From Phocoena phocoena (taxonomy: Eukaryota > Chordata > Mammalia > Artiodactyla > Phocoenidae): 64,000 nucleotides of DNA. Position numbers and translations under genes: made by a program. Position 1 is the first letter of the stretch. Every line of letters begins with the position of its first letter. The notes beneath the pieces were generated by a model. It did not search any database. It saw nothing but the letters and a program-made list of their open reading frames with translations, and was not told the origin of the DNA. The stretch lies in NCBI RefSeq assembly GCF_963924675.1, contig NC_089226.1, forward strand, positions 51,539,124 to 51,603,123, in the 5' to 3' direction. Shown in pieces: positions 11,312-20,334 of the stretch.

Positions 11312-11812
11312 TGGTCGTTTGTTTTTCAGATTCCACATATAAGTAAAATCATATAGAGTATTTGTTTTTCTCTGTATGACAATTAACTTAGCATAATACC
11401 TACCAGGTCCATTGACATTGTCACAAATGGCAAGATTTCATTACAGTATCTTGTTTTATGGCTGAGAGTTATTGCATTGTATATATATACACCACATCTT
11501 CTTGATCCATTCATCTATTGCTGTGCACTTAGGTTGCCTCCATATCTTAGCTATTGTAAATAGGGCTGCAATGAACGTAGAGACGCATATATCTTTTCGA
11601 ATTAGTGTGTTTGTTTTCTTTGGATAAATATCCAGTAGTGGAATGGCTGGATTATATGGTAGTTCTATTTTTAGTTTTTTGAGGAAACTCCATACTGTTT
11701 TCCATAGTGACTGCCCCAATTTGCATTCCCACCAACAGTGCAGGAGGGTTCCCTTTCCTTCATATCCTTGCCAACACTTGTTGTTTCTTGTCTTTTGGAT
11801 AAGAGCCATAAA
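11312..11812 (-). mobile_element. inverted 5' part of a twin-primed LINE-1 (end of ORF2 and start of 3' UTR)
   Basis: The minus-strand frame 11456-11809 is the C-terminal tail of L1 ORF2p, with the [13 protein letters not shown] cysteine-rich motif (residues 20-32) and the downstream IKKMW motif. Reading on, the segment continues into the L1 3' UTR (cttatatgtggaatctgaaa). It abuts the plus-strand L1 3' end at 11813, and the two pieces are contiguous in L1 coordinates. That is the structure made by twin priming during insertion. Confidence 0.85.
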
Positions 11813-12118
11813 ACAAAACAGATACAGAGAACAATAGATACAGAGAACAAACTAGTGGTTGCCAGAGGGGATGGGGAGGATGGACAAAATAGGTGGAGGG
11901 GATTATGAGGAGGCACAAACTTCCAGTTATAAGATAAATAAATCAGGTGCACCTAGGAAATATGGTCAATAATATGGTAACAACTTTCTATGGTGATGGG
12001 TGGTAACTGGTCTTACTGTGATAGTGATCATTTTATAATGTATAAAAATATCAAAAAAAACTATGTTGTATACCTGAGACTAATATAACATTGTATATTA
12101 ACTCTACCAATAAAAGAG
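11813..12118 (+). mobile_element. 3' part of the same LINE-1 in sense orientation
   Basis: gatacagagaacaaactagtgg, ttgccagaggggatgggga, cttccagttataagataaat and tacctgagactaatataac are landmarks of the L1M 3' UTR read forward. It ends in taccaataaaag, where an A-tail would begin. Together with 11312-11812 it forms one insertion of about 0.8 kb. A possible remnant target duplication (agtaga at 11294-11299 and 12117-12122) is too short to trust. Confidence 0.85.
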
Positions 12119-12119
12119 T

Positions 12120-13235
12120 AGAGCTCCTCAAAGGTGCTCAATGACTTAGGAATTTTCTGACTTCAAATAAATGTGCTCTGACATTGTTCTGAGGAGCTAC
12201 AACCCTGCCTTTTCTTCAGCGTGAAAGGATGTGACTCAGGCAGTAGATTCACAATATTTGATAGAGCAGTAGGGCCTGAGTTTGTTGGACCCAAGTGTCA
12301 TGGGTAGCTGAACAGAAATTAGGAATTAGGTCCCTTGCCCTTTAGGAGGTTGTGATTAGTGGTAAAGTTGGAAGATAGCTGAATGATATGGTTTCCATAT
12401 CACATAATTATATATAATTTGAAAAAAATGAAGGAAAATTATATATTATGTGCCTACCATATATCAGGCATTATAGGTATTATAAACTTATTTTATCAGT
12501 TAATCACCAACCATTCTAGTGTTATATAATGTTTTAAACCAAAGCAAAAGCTCATATAATAGCGTGGAGAATGAAAAAATGGGAGTTTCCCAGGAAAACG
12601 TAGAGAAGAATAAAGGAATCCAGAGGTGAGTCCAGGCCTGTCTGGATCCAACACCCATCCTCTTTCCCTCCACCCTCGGTAACAAAGAGAACGAACCATC
12701 CAGGAAAAGACCCCAGTTATCCTGCCACAGGGAACTCCTCTGATTTTAGGGAGGAGGGTTCAAAAAGACTAAAAAGAATAAAATTGCATGAGTGTGACTG
12801 AGACATAAGGGCAAGAACACATGCCCGTGGCGAGGTTGAAACTGTCACTGCAGCACCTCTTCAGGAATCACTGCCTCTGTTGCAGTGGTTGCCTGGCAGG
12901 TGCCATTGCAGGGACCTACCAAGGACAGATGAGCCTATGATAGCTGGATTTGAGGGGAGCAAAGTGGTATAGACCAAGTAACTAGTTTTATCTGAGTCTC
13001 AATGTTGGTTCTGAGGGGCACGCGATTGATTAAACAGTCCTCATGAGTTAAAAAAAGACAACACTCAGAGCGTGTCCAAGCACTGACTCAAAATCTCTTA
13101 GAGCTTAATCAGGGTCAGAAAAGCCATATTAAACATTTTAACTAGTTTCTTGGTAAAACAGAACATCAGTCAATCAAAATTAAATAATCTCCCTTCAAGC
13201 GATATGGAGGACTGAGAAGTGGAAAATGACCTAAC
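12120..13235. other. unique DNA, no gene seen
   Basis: No repeat is confidently recognised and no exon is supported. Minus-strand frames at 12496-12699 overlap each other and carry no domain. Confidence 0.4.
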
Positions 13236-13239
13236 AGGA

Positions 13240-13620
13240 AGTTACCCGTTTTCTTACTTTCAAAGAACTCTATTTTTCCAGTTTCTACCGAATACTTTTT
13301 CTGTAGCTTTACTAAACGCTTGCTTACTGTCTCTTTGCTATTAGGAAGTGCAATTTGTCATGTAAGAGACTGTGTCATTTTTCATTCTCATCCGGTACCA
13401 TTTTGGGCTCACACTGGTTGTGGGTATCACGTCCCACGTCAGCAAGGCAGCCGAGCTGCGGCCGACCTTGCCATTGCAGGGTCATTTCTCTTGATTGCTG
13501 GCAGTTTGGATTAAACAGGAAGCAAGAGGTACTTTAGTTAGCCTTAATTAGGGCCTGCAGTACTTATGTTCTGTTCCAGACGAGACAACCTGATGAAAAA
13601 AGCAGCAGGAAGTCATTAGA
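13240..13620. promoter_or_regulatory. candidate conserved non-coding block with CpG pocket
   Basis: Repeat-free block with an unusual concentration of CpGs for this window (catccggtacc, atcacgtcccacgtcagc, agccgagctgcggccgacc at about 13390-13466), where CpG is otherwise scarce outside SINEs. TTAATTAGG (about 13545-13553) is a homeodomain-type site. It could be an enhancer or a small unannotated promoter, but no TATA box, start site or exon can be shown. Two short overlapping frames (13320-13537) have no domain. Confidence 0.3.
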
Positions 13621-13621
13621 A

Positions 13622-13890
13622 AACAAGTAAATAAGGCACTGCTAAAGATGGGGGGAAAGTGGCAAAACAGTTGGAAAACAGATTACCTTTGTTTGCAAGT
13701 TGGAAAGAAAGAGGCAATCATTCTGAAGAGTCTGTGAAACTTACCTGCACAGTTTCCAGCAGCTACTTGTCACTTTCTATTTCTGTTTATATGTAAAAAA
13801 ATGTTGCTATATAATTAGTGTGTTTTCTGTTCCAAAATGTAACAAATCATGACAGCATTTAATTTGTAAATGTGGATGTCTCATAAAATA
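13622..13890. other. unique DNA flanking the CpG pocket
   Basis: Purine-rich then AT-rich sequence; no repeat or gene recognised. Confidence 0.4.
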
Positions 13891-13894
13891 ATTA

Positions 13895-14110
13895 TAGCTA
13901 CTGCTACCATTTACTGAGTAATTAGTGTGCAGCAAGCAGAATTTCGAGTCAAGATTTTGCAATATTTTGCACATACAGTTTTCATGATGTATTTCAAGGG
14001 ATCAATATTATCATGCCATTATATGGACCAGAAAACTGAGACTTAGGACCATTGAGTGCCTTGCCTGAAGTCACCCAGCTAACACGTGGCAGAACCCAGG
14101 ATTAAGTGTA
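13895..14110 (-). repeat. MIR SINE
   Basis: Plus strand reads as reverse-complement MIR: accatttactgagtaattagtg, ccagaaaactgagacttagga, ccttgcctgaagtcacccagctaacacgtggcagaacccagg. Confidence 0.8.
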
Positions 14111-14266
14111 GGTATTGTGTGTGTTTTGGTTATACAGGACTGCAGAGATGTCAGAGGGAGTAAATTGCAGGCCCTTGGCCTGGGGGTACCTCTCTCTTTC
14201 ATAGATAATTCATTCTTTAGGTTGCGCACTTTTAATTATTACTTTCCTGTAAGAATTTGTGATAGG

Positions 14267-14277
14267 CACAAATTTAG
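14267..14277 (+). repeat. left target-site duplication of the nested SINE
   Basis: cacaaatttag, repeated exactly at 14493-14503 on the far side of the SINE. Confidence 0.75.
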
Positions 14278-14492
14278 GGTATTTTTTAGTTTTTTTTTTT
14301 TGAGGTACGCGGGCCTCTCACTGATGTGGTCTGTCCGGTTGTGGAGCACAGGCCCCAGACGCACAGGCTCAGCGGCCATGGCTCATGGGCCCAGCCGCTC
14401 TGCGGCACGCGGGATCCTCCTGGACCGGGGCAAGAACCCGCGTTCCCTGCATCGGCAGGTGGACTCTCAACCACTGTGCCACTAGGGAAGCC
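14278..14492 (-). mobile_element. CHR-type SINE at the broken 3' edge of the large L1
   Basis: T-tail at 14281-14301, then gaggtacgcgggcctctcac and the usual body, ending in ccactagggaagcc. Exact 11-bp direct repeats flank it. On the minus strand the L1 ORF2 frame runs without a stop from the L1 into this SINE, so the 561-codon frame ends in about 35 SINE-encoded residues. The SINE entered after the L1 had already lost its own 3' end. Confidence 0.92.
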
Positions 14493-17400
14493 CACAAATT
14501 TAGTTTTTTACGAAACCTCCATACTGTTCTCCAATGTATCAATTTACATTCCCACCAACAGTGTAAAAGTGTTCCCTTTTCTCCACACCCTCTCCAGAAT
14601 TTATTGTTTGTAGATTTTTTGATGATGGCCATTCTGACTGGTGTGAGGTGATACCTTATTGTAGTTTTGAATTGCATTTCTCTAATGATTAGAGATGTTG
14701 AGAATCCTTTCATGTGCTTCTTGGCCATCTGTATGTCCTCTTTGGAGAAATGTCTATTTAGGTCTTCTGCCCATTTTTTGAATGGATTCTTTGTTTTTTT
14801 AATATTGAGCTGCATGAGCTGTTTATATATTTTGGAGATTAATCCTTTGTCCGTTGATTTGTTTGCAAATATTTTTTCACATTCTGAGGGTTGTCTTTTC
14901 GTCTTGTTTGTAGTTTCCTTTGCTTTGAAAAAGATTTTAAGTTTCATTAGGTCCCATTTGTTTATTTTTGTTTTTATTTCCATTACTCTTGGAGGTGGAT
15001 CAAAAAAGATCTTGCTGTGATTTATGTCAAAGAATGTTCTTCCTGTGTTTTCCTCTAAGAGTTTTATAGTGTCTGGTCTTACATTTAGGTCTCGAATCCA
15101 TTTAGAGTTCATTTTTGTGTATGGCGTTAGGGAGTGTTCTAATTTCATTCTTTTACATGTAGCTGTCCAGTTTTCCCAGCACCAGTTACTGAAGAGACTA
15201 TCTTTTCTCCATTGTATATCCTTGCCTCCTTTGTCATGGTTTAATTGACCATAGGTGTGTGGGTTTATCTCTGGACTTTCTATCCTGTTCCTTTGACATA
15301 TATTTCTGTTTTTGTGCCAGTACCATACTATCTTAATTACTGTAGATTTGTAGTATAGTCTGAAGTCAGGGAGTCTGATTCCTCCAGGTCCGTTTTTTTC
15401 CCTCATGACTGCTTTGGCTATTTGAGGTCTTTTGTGTCTCCATACAAATTTTAAGATATTTTGTTCTAGTTCTGTAAAAAATGCCATTGATAATTTGATA
15501 GGGATTGCATTGAATCTGTAGATTGCATTGGGTAATATAGTCATTTTCACAATATTGATTCTTCCAATCCAAGAACATGGTATATCTCTCCATCTGTTGG
15601 TATCATCTTTAATTTCTTTCAACAGTGTCTTATAGTTTTCTGCATACAGGTCTTTTGTCTCCCTAGGTAGGTTTATTCCTATGTACTGTATTCTTTTTGC
15701 TGCAATGGTAAATGGGAGTGTTTCCTTAATTTCTCTTTCAGATTTTTCATCATTAATGTATAGGAATGCAAGAGATTTCTGTGCATGAATTTTGTGTCCT
15801 GCAACTTTACCAAACTCATTGCTTAGTTCTGGTAGTTTTCTGGTGGCATCTTTAGGATTCTCTATGTATAGTATCATGTCATCTGCAAACAGTGACAGTT
15901 TTACTTCTTCTTTTCCGATTTGTATTCCTTTTATTTCTTTTTCTTCTCCGATTGCCATGGCTAGGACTTCCAAAAGTATGTTGAATAATAGTGGCGAGAG
16001 TGGACATCCTTGTCCTTTCCTGATCTTAGAGGAAATGCTTTTAGTTTTTACCATTGAGAATGATATTTGTTGTGGGTTGGTCGTATATGGCCTTTATTAT
16101 GTTGAGGTAAGTTCCCTCTATGCCCACTTTCTGGGGAATTTTTATCATAAGTGGGTGTTTAATTTTGTCAAAAGCTTTTTCTGCATCTCTTGAGATGATC
16201 ATATGGTTTTTATTCTTCAATTTGTTAATATGGTGTATCACATTGATTGATTTGCATATATTGAAGAATCCTTGCATCCCTGGAATAAATCCCAGTTGAT
16301 CATGGTGTATGATCCTTTTAATGTGTTGTTCAATTCTGTTTGCTAGTATTTTGTTGAGGATTTTTGCATCTATATTCATCAGTGATGTTGGTCTGTACTT
16401 TTCTTTTATTGTAGTATCTTTGTCTGCTTTTGGTATCAGGGTTATGGTGACCTCATAGAATGAGCTTGGGAGTGTTCCTTCCTCTGCAATTTTTGGAAGA
16501 GTTTGAGAAGGATGGGTGTTAGCTCTTCTCTAAATGTTTGATAGAATTCACCTGTGAAGCCATCTGATCCTGGACTTCTGTTTATTGGAAGATTTTTAAT
16601 CACGGTTTCAATTTCATTACTTGTGAGTGGTCTGTTCATATTTTCTATTTCTTCCTGGTTCAGTCTTGCAAGGTTATACCTTTCTACGAATTTGTCCATT
16701 TCCATTTTATTGGCATAGAGTTGCTTGTAGTAGTCTCTTAGGATGCATTGTATTTCTTCTCTGTTGTAACTTCTCCATTTTCATTTCTAATTTTATTGAT
16801 TTGAATCCTCTCCCTCTTTTTCTTGATGAGTCTGGCTTATGGTTTATCAAGTTTGTTTATCTTTTCAAAGAACCAGCTTTAAGTTTTATTGATCTTTGTT
16901 ATTGTTTTCTTTGTTTCTATTTGATTTATTTCTGCTCTGATCTTTATGATTTCTTTCCTTCTGCTAACTTTGCATTTTGTTTCTTCTTCTTTCTCTAGTT
17001 CCTTTAGGTGTAATGTTAGATTGTTTATTTGAGATTTTTCTTGTTTTTTGAGGTAGGCTTCTTTAGGTATAAACTTCCCTCTTAGAACTGCTTTTGCTGC
17101 ATCCCATAGGTTTTTCGATTATCATGTTTTCATTATCATTTGTCTCTAGGTATTTTTTGATTTCCTCTTTGATTTCTTCAGTGATCTCTTGGTTATTTAG
17201 TAGCGTATTGTTTAGCTTTCATGTGTTTGTGTTTTTTACGTTTTTTTCCCTATAATTGATTTCTAACCTCATAGCGTTGTGGTCAGAAAAGATGCTTGAT
17301 ATGATTTCAATTTTCTTAAATTTAGTGCGGCTTGATTTGTGATCCAAGATGTGATCTATCCTGGAGAATGTTCCATGCACACTTGAGAAGAAAGTGTAAT

Positions 17401-17828
17401 CTGCTGTTTTGGGGTGGAATACCCTATAAATATCTATTTAAACTATCTGGTCTGTTGTGTCATTTAAAGCTTGTGTTTCCTTATTAATTTTCTGTCCGGA
17501 TGACCTTTCCATTGGTGTAAGTGAGATGTTAAAGTCCCCCACTATTATTGTGTTACTGTCGATTTCCCATTTTATAGCTGTTAGCAGTTGTCTTATGTAT
17601 TGAAGTGCTCCTATGTTGGGTGCATATATATTTATAATTTTTATATCTTCTTTGATTGATCACTTGATCATTATGTAGTGTCCTTCCTTGTTTCTTGTAA
17701 CATTCTTTATTTTAAAGTCTATTTTATCTGATATGAGCATTGCTACTCCAGCTTTCTTTTAATTTCCATTTGCATGGAATATCTTTTTCCATTCCCTCAC
17801 TTTCAGTCTGTATGTGACCCTAGGTCTT

Positions 17829-17837
17829 AAGTGGGTC
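17829..17837 (+). repeat. left target-site duplication of SINE nested in L1 ORF2
   Basis: aagtgggtc, repeated at 18044-18052. The copy also restores the L1 reading across the SINE when the SINE is ignored. Confidence 0.8.
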
Positions 17838-18043
17838 ACTTTTTTTTTGCGGTATGTGGGCCTCTCACTGTTGTGGCCTCTCCCGTTGGCGGAGCACAGG
17901 CTCTGGATGCGCAGGCTCAGCAGCCATGGCTCACCGGCCTAGCCGCTTCATGGCATGTGGGATCTTCCCGGACCAGGGCACGAACCCATGTGCCCTGCAT
18001 CGGCAGGCAGACTCTCAACCACTGCGCCACCAGGGAAGCCCTG
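17838..18043 (-). mobile_element. CHR-type SINE inside the L1 endonuclease region
   Basis: T-tail, then gcggtatgtgggcctctcac, the full body, and the ccaccagggaagccc head at the right edge. It interrupts L1 ORF2 a short way after its start, with L1 sequence continuing on both sides (gtgacccactt/aagacctaggg on the minus strand). It is therefore younger than the L1. Confidence 0.95.
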
Positions 18044-18234
18044 AAGTGGGTCTCTTATAGACAGCATATATATGGGTCTTGTTTTTGCATCAATTCAGCA
18101 AGCCTGTGTCTTTTGGTTGGAGTATTTAATCCATTCACTTTTATGGTAATTATCAATATGCATGTTCCTATGACCATTTTCTTAATTGTTTTGGGTTTGT
18201 TTTTGTAGGTCTTTTTCTTCTCTTGTGTTTCCCA

Positions 18235-19119
18235 CTTAAAGAAGTTCCTTTAGCATTTGTTGTAGAGCTGGTTTAGTGGTGCTGAATCTCTTAGGTTTTG
18301 CTTGTCTGTAAAGCTTTTGATATCTCTATCGAATCTGAATGAGATCCTTGCCAGGTAGAGTAATCTTGGTTGTATGTTCTTCCCTTTCATCACTTTACGT
18401 ATATCATGCTACTCCCTTCTGGCTTGTAGAGTTTCTGCTGAGAAATCAGCTGTTAACCTTATGGGAGTTCACTTGTATGTTATTTGTCATTTTTCCCTTG
18501 CTGCTTTCAATAATTTTTCTTTGTCTTTAATTTTTGCCAATTTGATTACTGTGTGTCTCAGCGTTTGTCTCCTTGGGTTTATCCTGTTTGGGACTCTCTG
18601 CACTTCCTGGACTTGGGTGGCTATTTCCTTTCCCATGTTAGGGGAGTTTTCAACTATAATCTCTTCAAATATTTTCTCAGGACCTTTCTCTCTCCTCCTT
18701 CTGGGACTCCTATAATGCGAATGTTGGTGCGTTTAATGTTGTCTCATTTCTTTTCATTCTTTTTTCTTTATTCTGTTCCACAGCAGTGAGTTCCACCATC
18801 TGTCTTCCAGGTCACTTATCCGTTCTTCTGCCTCAGTTATTCCGCAATTGATTCCTTCTAGTGTATTTTTCGTTTCAATTATTGTGTTGTTCATCTCTGT
18901 TTGTTCGTTCTTTAATTCTTCTAGATCTTTGTTAAACATTTCTTGCATCTTCTTGATCTTTGCCTCCATTGTTTTTCCTGGATCAAGGTCCTGGATCATC
19001 TTCACTATCATTATTCTGAATTCTTTTTCTGGAAGGTTGCCTGTCTCCACTTCATTTAGTTGTTTTTCTGGGGTTTTATCCTGTTCCTTCATCTGGTACA
19101 TAGCCCTCTGCGTTTTCAT
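18235..19119 (-). pseudogene. LINE-1 ORF1 (RNA-binding chaperone), decayed
   Basis: ORF1p is a trimeric coiled-coil RNA chaperone. The clear part is 18754-19119 on the minus strand: 121 codons with LPEKEFRIMIVKMIQDL (residues 29-45) and a long charged heptad-rich stretch with EEL, ETKNTLEGI and EERISDLEDR, typical of the coiled coil. Downstream sequence to about 18235 still resembles the RRM and C-terminal domains at the DNA level but has stops and frameshifts. The 3' limit is approximate. Confidence 0.85.
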
Positions 19120-19239
19120 CTTGTCTATCTTTCTGTAAATGTGGTTTTTGTTCCACAGGCTGCAGGATTGTAGTTCTTCTTGCTCCTGCTGTCTGCCCTC
19201 TGGTGGATGAGGCTATCAAAGAGGCTTGTGCAAGTTTCT

Positions 19240-20150
19240 GAAATTATTTTCCATACACATATTAACAATTCATTTTCTGGGGCAAGTGTAGAAATAACTA
19301 ATGAATGTGAATAGGAACCACCTGGGATTTTCATAACATTTTTCTTTCCAAGTTGTGCAATTATGTACTGCAAATGGGATTAGTGTTTGGGGAAAGACAG
19401 ATGCCTTTACCCTCAGTGCAACACAATCGATAAAATTTAACTTCAGTGTTTGTCATATTATATTACAGTTAATAAGCCCCTATATTTGCATACTACTTTT
19501 CAATATAAAAAAAACTTTCTTATGCATTACTTCATTTGAGATATCAAATTGAAAGTACAATTTAACAGTAAAGAGAGTACCTGATAATAATTCCATGTTG
19601 CATATAAGTAAACTGGGACTTTGCAATATTAGTTTGCTTAAGCAACACCACTAGTAGAGTAGTAAAGTAGAAATTTATCCTAGAGTATTCTTTCAAATGA
19701 AAATTTCTTTCCTCATACCCCCAACTTTAGGTATTACATATATGTAGATATCTATTGCTATACACACAAATATGTAATCCATAGAATATAAGATTGCAGT
19801 CTCAGAGTATTTATTGTTTGTTTTGCACAGTAGAGATCGTTAGTTGCTAATAAAATCTAGGGATACTTTTTTCAAGTATTTATTAAGAATTCGACAATAA
19901 TCACTATGGTTAAGAGTTCTTAGGGTTTCTGATGTCTGAATATTCTACCACCCAACCTATCCTTAGGTTCCAGCCCAAAAAATCGTCTTCATAAGGACAA
20001 TAACCAGATGAGAAATGAATAAAGTGCTAGTGATGTTACTAAAGTTTGTTAGTAGATAAGCTTGTATTTAGAAGGCTAAATAGGACTTTTTTTCCTGCTC
20101 CATTGAATCTAAAAAGCCTGAAATATGGTGTAGACTCAAGCTCTGCTTAT
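19240..20150. other. unique AT-rich DNA
   Basis: No recognised repeat or exon. Short frames at 19125-19373 and 19355-19552 start at or beside the L1 edge and have no domain. Confidence 0.45.
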
Positions 20151-20330
20151 CAACAATGATAATGATGATTATGACATTAGCCAACATTTACTGACAGCAT
20201 CATATGGGCTAGGCACTTTTCAAACCACATTGTGTGTATTAACTCATTTAATCTTCACGATAATTCTACCAGGCCGTCACTAGCAAGCATTGCCAGGCTA
20301 CTAAGCTAACCTATGTTCAAGTGGAAGAAA
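20150..20330 (-). repeat. MIR SINE
   Basis: Reverse-complement MIR landmarks: gccaacatttactgacagcatcatatgggctaggcactttt, then gtattaactcatttaatcttcacgataattctaccagg. Confidence 0.8.
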
Positions 20331-20334
20331 TTGG

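Larger units (their letters stand above)
14369..18177 (-). pseudogene. LINE-1 ORF2 (endonuclease/reverse transcriptase), broken
   Basis: ORF2p nicks DNA and reverse-transcribes L1 RNA. The remnant starts near an ATG at 18177 (minus). The endonuclease part, about 17000-18177, is split by a SINE and has stops. The reverse transcriptase survives in pieces: 16442-16705 has RSPGSDGFTGEFYQTF; 16041-16379 has GFIPGMQ (residues 30-36) and DAEKAFD with the motif A aspartate (residues 65-71); 14369-16054 has FADD at residues 56-59 (DNA 15878-15889), the catalytic pair. A frameshift separates the last two near 16045. The C-terminal cysteine motif HCWWECKL is present, followed by SINE-derived residues. 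Non-functional. Confidence 0.93.
14493..19235 (-). mobile_element. large degenerate LINE-1 with both ORFs, 3' end missing
   Basis: In minus-strand order the element holds a 5' UTR remnant (cagagggcagacagcaggagc at about 19185-19205), ORF1, a short spacer, ORF2 and then stops near the end of ORF2 at about 14500. The 3' UTR and A-tail are absent, and part of the 5' UTR is missing too. It cannot move: ORF2 has frameshifts and stops, and two SINEs interrupt or border it. Neighbouring sequence at 14111-14266 is not L1, so the missing 3' part is not nearby. Confidence 0.92.

Noticed and set aside
11813..11850. 17-bp tandem duplication gatacagagaaca at the L1 joint
   Set aside because: The L1 3' UTR itself contains two similar strings here (agaaacagag... 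then agatacagagaac), so the repeat is probably native to the element.
14369..16054. The long 561-codon minus-strand reading frame as a host gene
   Set aside because: It is L1 ORF2 (FADD motif, C-terminal HCWWECKL) running into a SINE. Upstream frames show it is a broken retrotransposon.
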